64,000 bases of DNA from UMGS1002 sp964570825 (GCA_964570825.1 CAZMZJ010000005.1:1-64000), one strand, 5' to 3'. Positions 17,255 through 28,810 are shown, counted from the stretch's first letter. Made by a program: numbers and translations. The notes: generated from the sequence alone by a model not told the origin.

Positions 17255-18661
17255 TTACCTCTTCCAGGTGATCTCTTTTAACAGCGGCACGAAAAGCGCC
17301 CTTTCGTCAGCGGTCTGCCTGATATCTGCGCCTGTCGACGGATCAAAGAAATACTGGTAGCAGAAGTAAGACACTCCCGTGCATTTTTGAAGCTTCAGCG
17401 TGTACTGAAGCTCGCGGTAAAGGATGTCGCGGTTGTTGACCCATTCGTTTGCGCCGGAGCTTCCCGCATATTTATCGGCGGTGCCGCTGTAGCCGCTGTA
17501 CGCCTTGCCGAGCGTCATCCCGACAATCAGCTTTACGCTGTCTGTTTTAATCATGCTCTGGTATGTTGTCGCGACCTTGACGAAATCGCACGTGGCGTGG
17601 TCGAAGCCGAAATAAATCTGCGGGCAGATATAATCGATGTAGCCGGCGTTGCCGCACCACTCGTAAATATCGGCGTACATACTCTCGTAAACAGTCGTAA
17701 AGTTGCCGGCGGGGCTTATGCCGAAAAGCACATTTTTATCGTATTCCTTGACGGTCGACCATAGGCCCGAAACGAGCTTGTTGAGCTGCCCGCGTCTCCA
17801 GTCGGCAAGAGATTCCCTGCCGCCCGACTTTATATACGCCGCATATGCCGCCGAGTCGAAGGTGGCGTCGACGCCGGTCGGATAAAAATAATCGTCCATA
17901 TGAAGCCCGTCGACGTTGTATTTTTCAAGTATTTCGCGCGCCCCGTTAATTATCAGGTTCCGGACCTCCTCATATGCCGGGTTGAGGTACCAGCGGTTTG
18001 ACACTTTTACGATATACTTTCAATTCAGCGATTTATCGCTGTACCATTGTTTTATCGGATATTTATCGCTTACCGAGCCGATTTCGCTGTCAAGCATGGC
18101 CCGCATCGGGTTTATCCACGCCTGAACCGAAAGGCCGATCGCATGAGCCTCCTTAATTATTATTGCGAACGGATCGTACGACGCGGTGTTTCCGTAGCTG
18201 CCGACCGCAATGCTGCTCATCGGATAATAATCGGAGGGATACATGCTGTCGGCGTACGGACGCACCTGAACTATCACTGTGTTCACGCAGACGCTTTTAA
18301 TATTCGCCATAATTTTTTTTACATATGAGGTAAAGCTCGCCTCAGACCGCTGTGTCCCCCCGCTGACATAAATATCCGCCATATCGAACTGTGAGAGCCA
18401 CATTGCTTTGAAATCGTCGTAATTTTGCGGTGTGTAAACGTCGGCCGACGCCCCGGCGGCTGTTGTTTCGTTTTTGATTTCGGCTGTCATTTTTTCTTCC
18501 TCTTTCTGCGTTTGAGACGCGTATGATTCCGCACTTATGACGGTTGTTCCAGACCGAGCGGAATTTTCCGTATAGCCATAGTCACAGCCGCAGCCGCAGA
18601 GCAGCAGCGCGAGCAGCGACGCTGTCACGGCCGGCCACCTGCCGGATATGAATTTCCTCAT
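17255..18661 (-). pseudogene. Family-10 glycosylhydrolase-like lipoprotein with an in-frame stop
   Basis: A secreted protein of about 468 codons. The start at 18661 gives a signal peptide with lipobox-like LLCGC. The GHL10/DUF187 domain begins with FKAMWLSQFDMADIYV, continues with TVIVQVRPYADSMYPSDYYP and GLSVQAWINPMRA, and after the break with RWYLNPAYEEVRN, DGLHMDDYFYP and DYICPQIYFGF. A single TGA (18020-18022) interrupts it. The five codons between that stop and the next candidate start are in the same frame (KYIVK), so no shift is involved. TGA is an ordinary stop in this genome, so this is a nonsense mutation, a read-through case or an assembly error. The family is thought to act on cell-wall or other glycans. 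Confidence 0.8.
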
Positions 18662-18827
18662 CTTAACCTTAACCTGCCGCCTTTCGTTTATTTTTTTAAA
18701 GCAAGTGTATTTATTTGATGCCGCATTGATTTTCAATATTAATTATAGTATAATAATTATAGGTAAACAAACTTCGGTTGTCAATACTTGGATAAGAATA
18801 AAATACTATCCGGATATGGAGAATTTG

Positions 18828-19463
18828 ATGTTAGGATTTTATAACTACACCGTTATCGCGACATATCTGAGCGTTGCATCGGCGTCCGCCGGCATATGGT
18901 TCGTCTTTGAGAAAAAACCGACGGCGGCTGTTTTTTGTCTTCTCTCCTGCGGGATACTTGATATGTTTGACGGAAAGATAGCCCGTACCTGCCAGAAGCG
19001 CTCGCTCGAGGCAAAAAAATTCGGCATTCAGATAGACTCGCTCTCCGACCTTCTTGCATTCGGCGTGCTTCCGGCCGTCATAGGCTTTTCAGTGTTCGGC
19101 GGTTCGGTGCCGTATATCATTCTCGCGGTTCTTTATATGCTTGCGGCTCTAATCAGGCTTGCTTATTTCAATGTCACCGAGGAAACAAGGCAGGAGCGGA
19201 CCGACGAAGCAAGGAAGCATTACACCGGCCTGCCGGTAACCACCGCGTCGTTCACATTTCCCGCGCTCTGGTGCCTGTCGGTTCGGCTGTCGGGGGCCTT
19301 CGGGTACATATTTGCGGCGCTTATGCTTGCCCACGCCGTTCTTTTCGTTTCAACCTTCAAAATAAAGAAGGCGCACGGCAAAATGTTTGTTGCTATCTGT
19401 ATTGCGGGAGCGCTGCTTTTTGTGCTTCTGACCGTGTCGGCAGTTCTCGGCCTGACGCTCTGA
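18828..19463 (+). CDS. pssA: CDP-alcohol phosphatidyltransferase, probable phosphatidylserine synthase
   Basis: A 211-residue integral membrane enzyme that transfers a phosphatidyl group from CDP-diacylglycerol to an alcohol. The family motif is complete: DMFDGKIAR, then G, then DSLSD (pattern DGxxAR...GxxxDxxxD), in about six membrane helices. Serine as acceptor is inferred from length and helix pattern. The start at 18828 is chosen because GGAG lies 6 nt before it; an ATG at 18816 has no ribosome site. The stop codon lies within a short 8-bp tandem repeat. Confidence 0.85.
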   Translation: MLGFYNYTVIATYLSVASASAGIWFVFEKKPTAAVFCLLSCGILDMFDGKIARTCQKRSLEAKKFGIQIDSLSDLLAFGVLPAVIGFSVFGGSVPYIILAVLYMLAALIRLAYFNVTEETRQERTDEARKHYTGLPVTTASFTFPALWCLSVRLSGAFGYIFAALMLAHAVLFVSTFKIKKAHGKMFVAICIAGALLFVLLTVSAVLGLTL

Positions 19464-19490
19464 CGCTCTGACGCTCTGATGTTCTGACAG
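19452..19490 (+). repeat. 8-bp tandem repeat at the end of pssA
   Basis: CTGACGCT occurs three times in a row (19452-19475), then two imperfect copies. The first copy encodes the last residues of pssA and its TGA stop. Confidence 0.7.
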
Positions 19491-19553
19491 CTGCCTATCT
19501 TATATTGAGCGTCCTGCAGCCTCACATGAATTATATTAACGGAGGATAAATAA

Positions 19554-20675
19554 ATGTCATTTCTCGGTGAAAACATACCAAAGCTTGGGTTCGGGCTTAT
19601 GCGCCTTCCGAAGAACGGCGGCGTCATAGATGTCGAGCAGGTAAAAACGATGGTGGATATGTTCCTTTCCGCCGGATTTACCTACTTTGACACCGCTTAT
19701 GTTTATCAGGGTTCGGAGGCGGCGATAAAGCTTGCGCTTGTCGACAGATATCCAAGGGATATCTACCAGCTCGCCTCAAAGCTGCCCGCGTGGGCTGGCG
19801 CGAAGAACGCCGACGAGGCGAGGGCGATGTTTTATACGTCGCTTGAGCGTACCGGCGCTGGGTATTTTGACTTTTACCTGCTTCACAACCTCGGCGGCGA
19901 GCGGATAAAATATTTCGACGATTATGGAATCTGGGACTTTGCAAATGAGCTGAAAGCGAAGGGACTTGTCCGCCATGTCGGCTTTTCGCTGCATGATTCG
20001 GCGGAAGTGCTCGATAAAATTCTGACCGCTCACCCGGAGATGGAATTTGTCCAGCTGCAGATAAACTACGCCGACTGGGAGAACGGAGACGTTCAGTCCC
20101 GCCTGTGCTATGAAACGGCGAGGAAGCATAACAAGCCGGTCATCATTATGGAGCCGGTAAAAGGCGGTCTGCTTGCAGAGCCGCCGCGCGCCATCAGGGA
20201 GCTTTTCAGGGCAATAAATCCCGGTGCTTCGGCCGCTTCATGGGCGCTCCGTTTTGCGGCATCTCTTGAGGGCGTTATCACAGTGCTGAGCGGAATGTCA
20301 GACGCCGCGCAGATGAAGGACAATCTTGAAACATTTAAGAGCTTCAGGCCTCTTGACGGAAAAGAGCTTGACGCAATAAAAAAGGCGCAGGAAATACTTG
20401 CGTCCGCAAGGACGGTTCCCTGCACCGACTGCAGATACTGCGTCAAAGGCTGCCCGGAAAACATCGCGATACCGGCAATTTTCGACGCTCTCAACAGGTT
20501 TTTGGCATATGAAAATCTGCCGTCTTCAAAGGGCAAGTATAATAGGGCTGTCAAGGACGGCGGGACTGCAGGCATGTGCATCGGCTGCGGGCAGTGCGAG
20601 TCGGTATGCCCGCAGCATATCCAAATAATTGACGAGCTGAAACGGGCGGCGGAGATATTTGAGAAAAATGACTGA
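19554..20675 (+). CDS. Aldo/keto reductase with C-terminal ferredoxin domain
   Basis: A 373-residue cytoplasmic oxidoreductase. Residues 1-280 form the aldo/keto reductase barrel, with FDTAYVYQGSE (Asp and Tyr), ASKLPAW (Lys) and LLHNLGG (His) as the usual catalytic set. The last 90 residues carry two ferredoxin-type cysteine clusters, CTDCRYCVKGCPENI and CIGCGQCESVCPQ, for two [4Fe-4S] centres. Such fusions are common in anaerobes; the substrate is unknown. GGAGG lies 8 nt before the start. The stop overlaps the next gene by 8 nt. Confidence 0.9.
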   Translation: MSFLGENIPKLGFGLMRLPKNGGVIDVEQVKTMVDMFLSAGFTYFDTAYVYQGSEAAIKLALVDRYPRDIYQLASKLPAWAGAKNADEARAMFYTSLERTGAGYFDFYLLHNLGGERIKYFDDYGIWDFANELKAKGLVRHVGFSLHDSAEVLDKILTAHPEMEFVQLQINYADWENGDVQSRLCYETARKHNKPVIIMEPVKGGLLAEPPRAIRELFRAINPGASAASWALRFAASLEGVITVLSGMSDAAQMKDNLETFKSFRPLDGKELDAIKKAQEILASARTVPCTDCRYCVKGCPENIAIPAIFDALNRFLAYENLPSSKGKYNRAVKDGGTAGMCIGCGQCESVCPQHIQIIDELKRAAEIFEKND

Positions 20676-21096
20676 CATAGAAAAAGCGAAAGAGGTTTTC
20701 GGCAGTTCAAAGTACACCTGCGTTCTCTGCCGCGGCGACAAAGTACTGACATCCGAGCGCACGGGGATAGCGCCGATAATGGAGCTAATCAGTTCCGGTA
20801 CAGATATACGCGGCTTTTCAGCGGCGGACAGGATTGTCGGGAAGGCGGCGGCGCTGATGTTTGTCCTTGCGGGGATTGCCGGCGTCTACGCCGGGGTGCT
20901 CAGCGACGGGGCTGCGGCTGTGCTTGAAGCGCACGGAATCCCTTATTCGTGCGGCGCCCGCGCCGGATACATTGTCAACCGAAAAGGCGACGGGGTATGT
21001 CCGATGGAGGCTGCGGTAAAGGATATTGACGATCCGGCAGAAGCATATACCGTGCTTTTGGCGAAAATCGAGGAGCTGAAAAGAAGCGCCGGCTGA
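20668..21096 (+). CDS. DUF1893 domain protein
   Basis: A 142-residue protein starting MTDIEKAKEVF. It has the DUF1893 pattern YTCVLCRGDKVLTSERTG, GFSAADRIVGKAAALMFV and HGIPYSC, a fold related to cytidine deaminases. Several cysteines are conserved in the family but the reaction is not established. The ATG overlaps the last 8 nt of the reductase gene, so the two are coupled and may work together. The ATG at 20659 in the same frame lies deeper in the reductase gene and is less likely. Confidence 0.78.
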   Translation: MTDIEKAKEVFGSSKYTCVLCRGDKVLTSERTGIAPIMELISSGTDIRGFSAADRIVGKAAALMFVLAGIAGVYAGVLSDGAAAVLEAHGIPYSCGARAGYIVNRKGDGVCPMEAAVKDIDDPAEAYTVLLAKIEELKRSAG

Positions 21097-21110
21097 CCGG
21101 CGCTTCTTTT
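21081..21110 (+). terminator. Terminator of the reductase-DUF1893 pair
   Basis: AAGAAGCGCCGG (21081-21092) pairs with CCGGCGCTTCTT (21097-21108), then TT. The stem spans the TGA stop at 21094-21096. Confidence 0.85.
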
Positions 21111-21222
21111 ATTAGGCTGCTTGCTCTTGTCTTATGATTTTACAGTTCAAAATAATGCCGGACGGCATAAGTACCGCAAGGAAGAACAGTTCCGCAATTT
21201 GAAATTGCAGACAGGCTTTTGT

Positions 21223-23076
21223 TCAGTACGCCCTGACTTCGAATACCGTTATATCACCGGCGCCGTTGGTGGCGGTTATGTGTATTTCTGCGGTATCGCA
21301 TTCGGTCGGTGAAAAATCGAGGACGTTCAGGCGCTGGTGATTGTTCCTGACTTCTATTTTCCCGACCTCCTTTCCTTCCTTTTTGAGCGCAACGGAGTAA
21401 TCCCTGACCAGCTCTGCCGGGACTCCGATTCTCTGCTGAATCTGACGGTTGTAAGCCATTGTCACGCGGATGGGGTAGCGGAAATCGGAATCGAAGGTAA
21501 GACGCAGCTGCGATAATATCTCAGGCTTCTCAAACTTCATCGTGAGCGTTTCGCCGCCTGCGGATATCCCGTCTGAAATCCACGCATGGGACCTGCCGTC
21601 GAGCCTGCGGGATATGCCGTCGATAACATTCTGCGGCTCGCCGCCGGCCTTATTTGAGCTTGCTGAGAATGACGCACATCTTGCCTTGTCGGCCATGTCG
21701 GTGTTTGTAAAGCCGGGCAGGAAGCCGTCGTCCTTAAGTATTTCCTGCTGGAGCTCGCCGATATAAGGGGCGAGACCGCGCGGCGTGCATCCGTATTTTT
21801 TGCACAGCGCCGCCGCGGTTCCGACGGCCTGTCCGCCGACAGCGCAGCAGCCGATAATTCTCGTGCTGGCAAGTCCGAGCCTTGAAACTGATATATCGCG
21901 GCCCGCCATGAAGAGGTTGTCGATATTTTTCGAATAATACGAGCGGTACGGAATGGTGTATACGCCCGAGAAATGGTTGCAGTCGCTCGGCAGGAGATTG
22001 AAGTCGAGCAGCCCGTGCGGCGAGTGCATATCGATGCACCAGCCGCCGTAAGCCACCGCGTCGTCGAAAATTCTATGGCTCAGTATATCGTTTTCGGTGA
22101 GGACATAGTCGCCTACAAGGCGTCTGCTCTCCCGCATTCCGGGCAGCGCGCCGACCCATTCGAGAGCGTAGTTCTCGGCGCCGTGATTTCCTCCGTTTTT
22201 AATATGATCCCAAAGCCCGTATGCGTAGGCATACAGTTCGTCGCGGATATTCTCGTAATCGGGAATTATATCATCCTTGTCGCCCATCAGCTCAAGCCAC
22301 CAGTAGCCGTAGTCGACTCCGCGGCAGCTTGTTCCGGAAAGTCTCAGCCACTCAACTGGGTCTGGCGCCATGCTTGAGTCTATTTTGTGCACCGCGCAGT
22401 GCATCCTGTACTTAAGCTGCTCCTCGGTTAGAGTTTTCGCAAATGCAGGGGGGGTGTATTTTACCGGCCGGCCGGTGTCATACGCTTTGATGAGAATGGT
22501 GTTCCCCATTCTGTTATTGTTGGGCTTCTCCGGAGCGTGAGGTTCGCCGTATTCGCACCTTGCCTCGCTTCCCTGTTTGAATTCCGCTCCGGCGTAATAG
22601 CCGAGAGTGCCGTTTCCGGTCGCGTCAACGAATATATTTGCCTTGAATTTGATACGCATCTCGGTGGTTTCCTGCACGCAGCTTATGCTTGCAATCCGGC
22701 TTCCGTCTGTTTCGCAGTCGTACATGGTTGTGTTAAGGAAAGTTTCAAGGTTTTTTTCTTTTTTAACAGCTTCAAAAAGGACGGCGTCCCAGATTGAATA
22801 ATTGAAAAAATCATTTCTTGCCTTGTTTTCGAGCATAAGCTCGTACAAAATTCCTGTTTCTGCATACTGCGGCTGCTTAAGGCTTTGGTCCGCGCCCGAA
22901 ATATGTATCCTTATTTCGCTTGAAGCGTTGCCGCCGAGCACCGGCCGAGCGTGCACAAGCGCGGTGCGGGCGCCATGTCGCGCCGACGAGATTGCGGCGC
23001 ATAGGCCCGCCATGCCGCCGCCGACGACCACCGTGTCGAATTCTTTTTCAGTGTATCTTTCCGCTGTCCTCTTCAT
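21223..23076 (-). CDS. FAD-dependent oxidoreductase with C-terminal accessory domain
   Basis: A 617-residue protein. The N-terminal Rossmann motif VVVGGGMAGLCAAISSARHG binds FAD; PVLGGNASSEIR and FVDATGNGTLGYYAG follow, placing it in the FAD_oxidored group. After residue 440 a beta-rich domain (DAKARCASFSAS-like start, LSQLRLTFDSDFRYP) resembles a discoidin-type module, suggesting a carbohydrate or glycoside substrate. No signal peptide is seen. The ATG at 23076, 6 nt after AGGTG, is preferred to the GTG at 23085. It is monocistronic with its own promoter. Confidence 0.78.
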   Translation of the reverse strand: MKRTAERYTEKEFDTVVVGGGMAGLCAAISSARHGARTALVHARPVLGGNASSEIRIHISGADQSLKQPQYAETGILYELMLENKARNDFFNYSIWDAVLFEAVKKEKNLETFLNTTMYDCETDGSRIASISCVQETTEMRIKFKANIFVDATGNGTLGYYAGAEFKQGSEARCEYGEPHAPEKPNNNRMGNTILIKAYDTGRPVKYTPPAFAKTLTEEQLKYRMHCAVHKIDSSMAPDPVEWLRLSGTSCRGVDYGYWWLELMGDKDDIIPDYENIRDELYAYAYGLWDHIKNGGNHGAENYALEWVGALPGMRESRRLVGDYVLTENDILSHRIFDDAVAYGGWCIDMHSPHGLLDFNLLPSDCNHFSGVYTIPYRSYYSKNIDNLFMAGRDISVSRLGLASTRIIGCCAVGGQAVGTAAALCKKYGCTPRGLAPYIGELQQEILKDDGFLPGFTNTDMADKARCASFSASSNKAGGEPQNVIDGISRRLDGRSHAWISDGISAGGETLTMKFEKPEILSQLRLTFDSDFRYPIRVTMAYNRQIQQRIGVPAELVRDYSVALKKEGKEVGKIEVRNNHQRLNVLDFSPTECDTAEIHITATNGAGDITVFEVRAY

Positions 23077-23234
23077 GGGTTTCACCTGTACCTTTGTCGT
23101 TATACGTTTTGCAATTCATTATATTTCGACCCGTGTTGCATTTTTGCAAGCGGAACGTTCCGCTTAAATGGCAGATATTTGCCCGCCGCAGAATAATACC
23201 TTGCGGCAGGCTTAAATAATAATTGTATATTTAT

Positions 23235-23263
23235 ATTATACACTATTTTTTGACGTTTGACAA
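23235..23263 (-). promoter_or_regulatory. Sigma-A promoter of the FAD oxidoreductase
   Basis: On the minus strand, TTGTCA (23258-23263), 17 nt, TATAAT (23235-23240). The leader is about 150 nt. Confidence 0.75.
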
Positions 23264-23386
23264 TGTCTTTCTTTCATTCTCTAATAAATTTGTTTGTTTA
23301 TGAAAAATATCGCCTCAAAGCAGCGTCTGGGCGTCCCCGCGGGCTGCTATTTTTTTCCGCATATATTATATTTTTTGCACATAGTC

Positions 23387-23415
23387 TTGATTTTACAGTA
23401 ACAACATGCTAAAAT
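23387..23415 (+). promoter_or_regulatory. Sigma-A promoter of the uL15-like membrane protein
   Basis: TTGATT (23387-23392), 17 nt, TAAAAT (23410-23415), about 40 nt before the start codon. Confidence 0.7.
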
Positions 23416-23458
23416 CAAATCTGAGAAGGTTAATTTATATCGGAAAGGCAGGTCAACC

Positions 23459-25492
<2,034 letters not shown>

Positions 25493-25557
25493 CGCTTATA
25501 GACATTCGAACGGCTTGCGGCTCTGAGCGCGGACACGGACATTGGGAAAAAAAATAC

Positions 25558-25590
25558 AAGGCGGCTGCCAAAAGACAGCCGCCTTATTTG
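25558..25590. terminator. Bidirectional terminator between the uL15-like gene and clpB
   Basis: AAGGCGGCTG (25558-25567) pairs with CAGCCGCCTT (25576-25585). T-rich tails lie on both sides (TTATTTG on plus; a run of T on minus). Confidence 0.75.
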
Positions 25591-25665
25591 TCCGGGAAAC
25601 AGTTCTGCAAAAAGCAGGCGGATGCAGATTTTTTGAGGACTTCGCTTGCTGCTTTCCCTTTTTGC

Positions 25666-28248
25666 TTATCTTACATAAAGCTCGCTTCCGTTGAAATCGA
25701 CAGTCAGAGTCGTATCGGGCGACGGGTCGTCTGCTATGATGTGCTGCGCGACGAGAGTTTCTACCTTAGACTGAATGAAGCGCTTGAGCGGACGGGCGCC
25801 ATATACCGGATCGAAGCCTGAGGCTATTATATAGTCGCGGGCGGAATCGGTTACATTCAGCGTGAGGCGCAGGTCTGCAAGGCGGCGCCGCAGGTCGCGG
25901 AATAGCAGCTCTGCCACCCCGCGTATATCGCTCTTGGTCAGCGGGCGGTAAATAACTGTTTCGTCGATGCGGTTGAGGAACTCGGGGCGGAAGCTGCGGC
26001 GCAGCAGCTCGGTGACTGTTTTGCGGGCGCTCTCGCTTATCCGGCCGTCGGGCGTGATGCCTTCGAGAATGACGTCGGAACCGAGGTTTGAAGTCATGAT
26101 AATGATTGTGTTCTTGAAATCGACAGTTCTGCCCTGGCTGTCGGTGATTCTGCCGTCGTCGAGCACCTGAAGCAGAACATTGAATACGTCGGGATGCGCT
26201 TTTTCTATTTCATCGAAAAGCACTACCGCATAAGGTCTGCGTCGCACCGCTTCGGTGAGCTGCCCGCCCTCGTCGTAGCCGACATATCCGGGAGGCGCTC
26301 CGATAAGGCGCGAAACTGAGAACTTCTCCATGTATTCGCTCATGTCGATTCTAACAATGTTTTTCTCGTCGTCGAACAAAGCTTCGGCGAGAGCCTTTGC
26401 GAGCTCTGTTTTGCCGACTCCCGTGGGGCCCAGGAACATAAAGGAGCCAATCGGGCGTTTCGGGTCCTGGATACCCGCGCGCGAGCGCAGAATAGCGTTG
26501 CTGACTATGGTGACGGCCTCGTCCTGGCCTATCACCCGGCGATGGAGTATCTCCGGCATTGAGAGGAGCTTCTTGCGTTCGCTCTCAAGCAGCTTGGATA
26601 CCGGAATACCTGTCCAGCGCGCGACGATTTTTGCTATTTCCTCCTCGGTCACGCTGCTGCGCAGCAGAGTTGTTTTTTCGCCGCCCGCCTTTCCCTCCTC
26701 CTCCGCGAGTTTCTTCTGCAGGTTCGGAAGAATGCCGTATTTAAGCTCGGCGGCGCGGCTCAGATTGTATTCGTTCTGCGCTTTTTCAATTTCGGAATTT
26801 GTGCGTTCGATTTCCTTGCGCAGTTCGCTCACTTTGTCGATCGAGCGTTTTTCGTTCTCCCATTTTGCTTTCATGGCGTTGAACTTTTCGCGCAGTTCGG
26901 AAAGCTCCTTGCGGATTTGATCCAGATGTTCAAGAGAAATCTTGTCCGTTTCCTTTTTAAGTGCCGCTTCTTCGATTTCGAGCTGCATTATACGCCGCTG
27001 AATCTCGTCCATCTCAGCCGGCATTGAGTTCATTTCGGTTTTTATAAGGGCGCAGGCTTCATCGACAAGGTCAATCGCCTTGTCCGGCAGGAATCTGTCC
27101 GATATATAGCGGTTTGATAGGGTTGCCGCGGCGATTAAAGCCTGGTCATGGATTTTCACGCCGTGGAATACCTCGTACCTCTCCTTGAGTCCGCGTAGTA
27201 TTGAAATTGTGTCCTCCACGCTCGGCTCGTCAACCATTACAGGCTGGAAACGGCGTTCGAGCGCCGCGTCTTTTTCAATATACAGCCGATATTCGTTCAG
27301 GGTTGTTGCTCCGATGCAGTGGAGCTCGCCGCGCGCGAGCATCGGCTTTAAGATATTGCCGGCGTCCATCGCGCCCTCGGCTTTTCCCGCGCCGACGATA
27401 TTGTGCAGTTCGTCGATGAAAAGAATTATCTTGCCATCGCTCTTTTTAATATCTTCGAGTACGGCTTTCAGACGTTCTTCGAACTCTCCGCGGAATTTGG
27501 CTCCGGCGATCAGCGCCCCCATATCGAGTGAGAAGACGGAGCGGTCGCGGAGGTTGTCGGGCACGTCTCCGCGGACGATACGCTGAGCGAGGCCCTCGGC
27601 AATAGCGGTTTTGCCGACGCCCGGCTCGCCGATCAGCACCGGATTGTTTTTTGTTTTCCGAGATAGAATGCGTATAACGTTCCGTATTTCCTCATCACGT
27701 CCGATGACCGGATCAAGCTTCTGTGCTCTGGCGAGCTCGACAAGGTCCGAGCCGTATTTTTTGAGAGCCTCGTAGGTATCCTCCGGATTGTCGCTGGTGA
27801 CTCGTCTGTTGCCGCGTATTTCCTTAAGTGCTGCGAGCAGCTTGTTCTTTTCGACGCCATATTTTGAGAGAAGCTCTTTTATGTCCCTGTCGGCCGTGTT
27901 TGCGATGCCCAACAGGATATGCTCGACCGATATATAATCGTCGTTCATCCCCTCGGCGAGCTTTTCAGCCTCGTTAAGTGCTTTGTCAGCGGCTGACGAA
28001 AGGTAGAGAGAATCGGAGCCCCCGCTGATTTTCGGGTATTTTGAGATGATATTGTTGAGTTCCGACGTTATGTTTTCGGGCGATGCTCCGCATTTTTTAA
28101 TGAGTTCACGTGCGATTCCGCCGTCCTGTTCTGCAAGCGCGAGCAAAAAATGCGCCTGTTCAAGCTGCTGGTTGCCGTTTTCGCGGGCAATGCTTTGCGC
28201 ACGGCCTACCGCATCGATACTTTTCTGCGTTAATTTTTGGGTGTTCAT
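25666..28248 (-). CDS. clpB: ATP-dependent disaggregase ClpB
   Basis: An 860-residue AAA+ chaperone that pulls proteins out of aggregates together with DnaK. The Clp N-domain (MNTQKLTQKSIDAV) is followed by NBD1 with GEPGVGKTAIAEGLA and FIDELHNIVG, the long coiled-coil middle domain typical of ClpB (about 400-530), NBD2 with GPTGVGKTELAKALAEALF and a Clp D2-small domain. Length is normal. AGGTG precedes the start. A CIRCE-like operator about 137 nt upstream implies heat-shock control by HrcA. Confidence 0.96.
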   Translation of the reverse strand: MNTQKLTQKSIDAVGRAQSIARENGNQQLEQAHFLLALAEQDGGIARELIKKCGASPENITSELNNIISKYPKISGGSDSLYLSSAADKALNEAEKLAEGMNDDYISVEHILLGIANTADRDIKELLSKYGVEKNKLLAALKEIRGNRRVTSDNPEDTYEALKKYGSDLVELARAQKLDPVIGRDEEIRNVIRILSRKTKNNPVLIGEPGVGKTAIAEGLAQRIVRGDVPDNLRDRSVFSLDMGALIAGAKFRGEFEERLKAVLEDIKKSDGKIILFIDELHNIVGAGKAEGAMDAGNILKPMLARGELHCIGATTLNEYRLYIEKDAALERRFQPVMVDEPSVEDTISILRGLKERYEVFHGVKIHDQALIAAATLSNRYISDRFLPDKAIDLVDEACALIKTEMNSMPAEMDEIQRRIMQLEIEEAALKKETDKISLEHLDQIRKELSELREKFNAMKAKWENEKRSIDKVSELRKEIERTNSEIEKAQNEYNLSRAAELKYGILPNLQKKLAEEEGKAGGEKTTLLRSSVTEEEIAKIVARWTGIPVSKLLESERKKLLSMPEILHRRVIGQDEAVTIVSNAILRSRAGIQDPKRPIGSFMFLGPTGVGKTELAKALAEALFDDEKNIVRIDMSEYMEKFSVSRLIGAPPGYVGYDEGGQLTEAVRRRPYAVVLFDEIEKAHPDVFNVLLQVLDDGRITDSQGRTVDFKNTIIIMTSNLGSDVILEGITPDGRISESARKTVTELLRRSFRPEFLNRIDETVIYRPLTKSDIRGVAELLFRDLRRRLADLRLTLNVTDSARDYIIASGFDPVYGARPLKRFIQSKVETLVAQHIIADDPSPDTTLTVDFNGSELYVR

Positions 28249-28384
28249 AATATTTCACCTGTTCTTTCACATATTCTGATTTTCCTTTTAACTGATAATA
28301 TCCCGTTTTTCATTTTTTTAACAGTTTTATTTTACTTTTTATTTGTGAACATTTATGCAATAATATATTAACTTTTTGTAAACA

Positions 28385-28411
28385 TTAGCACTCTCTCCGA
28401 TATACTGCTAA
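28385..28411 (-). promoter_or_regulatory. CIRCE operator (HrcA site) upstream of clpB, imperfect right half
   Basis: TTAGCACTC (28385-28393), a 9-nt spacer, then TACTGCTAA (28403-28411). The consensus is TTAGCACTC-N9-GAGTGCTAA: the left half is perfect and the right matches 7 of 9. Position upstream of clpB fits HrcA repression. Confidence 0.75.
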
Positions 28412-28511
28412 TCATAATCATGTTTGCATTAAACATTACTAAAATAACCAATAATAATATTAGCAGCTATGAATGCGTTCTGATACATACGGGTTAAATT
28501 CATAGATGCCG

Positions 28512-28637
28512 CCAAACTCCAAACTTCATACTTTTAACTTCAAACTTCAAACTTCAAATTTCAAGCATCAAACATAAAACATCAAACATCAAACATCAAA
28601 CATCAAACGTCAAACATCAAACGTCAAGCATTAAACC
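28512..28637. repeat. 7-bp periodic degenerate tandem array
   Basis: About 18 consecutive 7-bp units without a break in register, running from AAACTTC-type units to AAACATC and AAACGTC. Four AAACATC units are perfect and adjacent. The array is non-coding and lies between clpB and ssrA. Units have no spacers, so this is not a CRISPR array. Confidence 0.8.
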
Positions 28638-28806
28638 CGAACAATCGGCCTTCAGCCGTTGCGAGATAGCGCCGAGCAGGACGGGGTTTAGAGCCTCCCG
28701 ATGCAAGACAATATTAAAAGGCTGCAGATTCATTTTCTGCGGCCTGTCTTAATGGCTCAGGCTTAATTTCGCCTTATGCAATCCAATCGCATTGACATAT
28801 AAAGCA
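28638..28806. other. Non-coding stretch with two large hairpins
   Basis: AAACCCG (28634-28640) can pair with CGGGGTTT (about 28682-28689), and AGGCTGCAGA with TCTGCGGCCT (about 28720-28745, one G-U) forms a strong stem followed by TTTT on the minus strand. No gene is seen. It may hold a small RNA or a second terminator; no family was recognised. Confidence 0.35.
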
Positions 28807-28810
28807 AAAC

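Larger units (their letters stand above)
23077..23458. other. Divergent intergenic region with two promoters
   Basis: A 382-bp AT-rich gap. It holds the minus-strand promoter of the FAD oxidoreductase (23235-23263) and the plus-strand promoter of the uL15-like membrane protein (23387-23415). No gene or other clear structure was found in it. Confidence 0.6.

Noticed and set aside
18020..18022. TGA read as an amino acid (alternative code)
   Set aside because: Several intact genes here end with TGA at the expected place, some with ATGA overlaps.
28512..28637. CRISPR array
   Set aside because: Units are 7 bp with no spacers and no cas genes are near.
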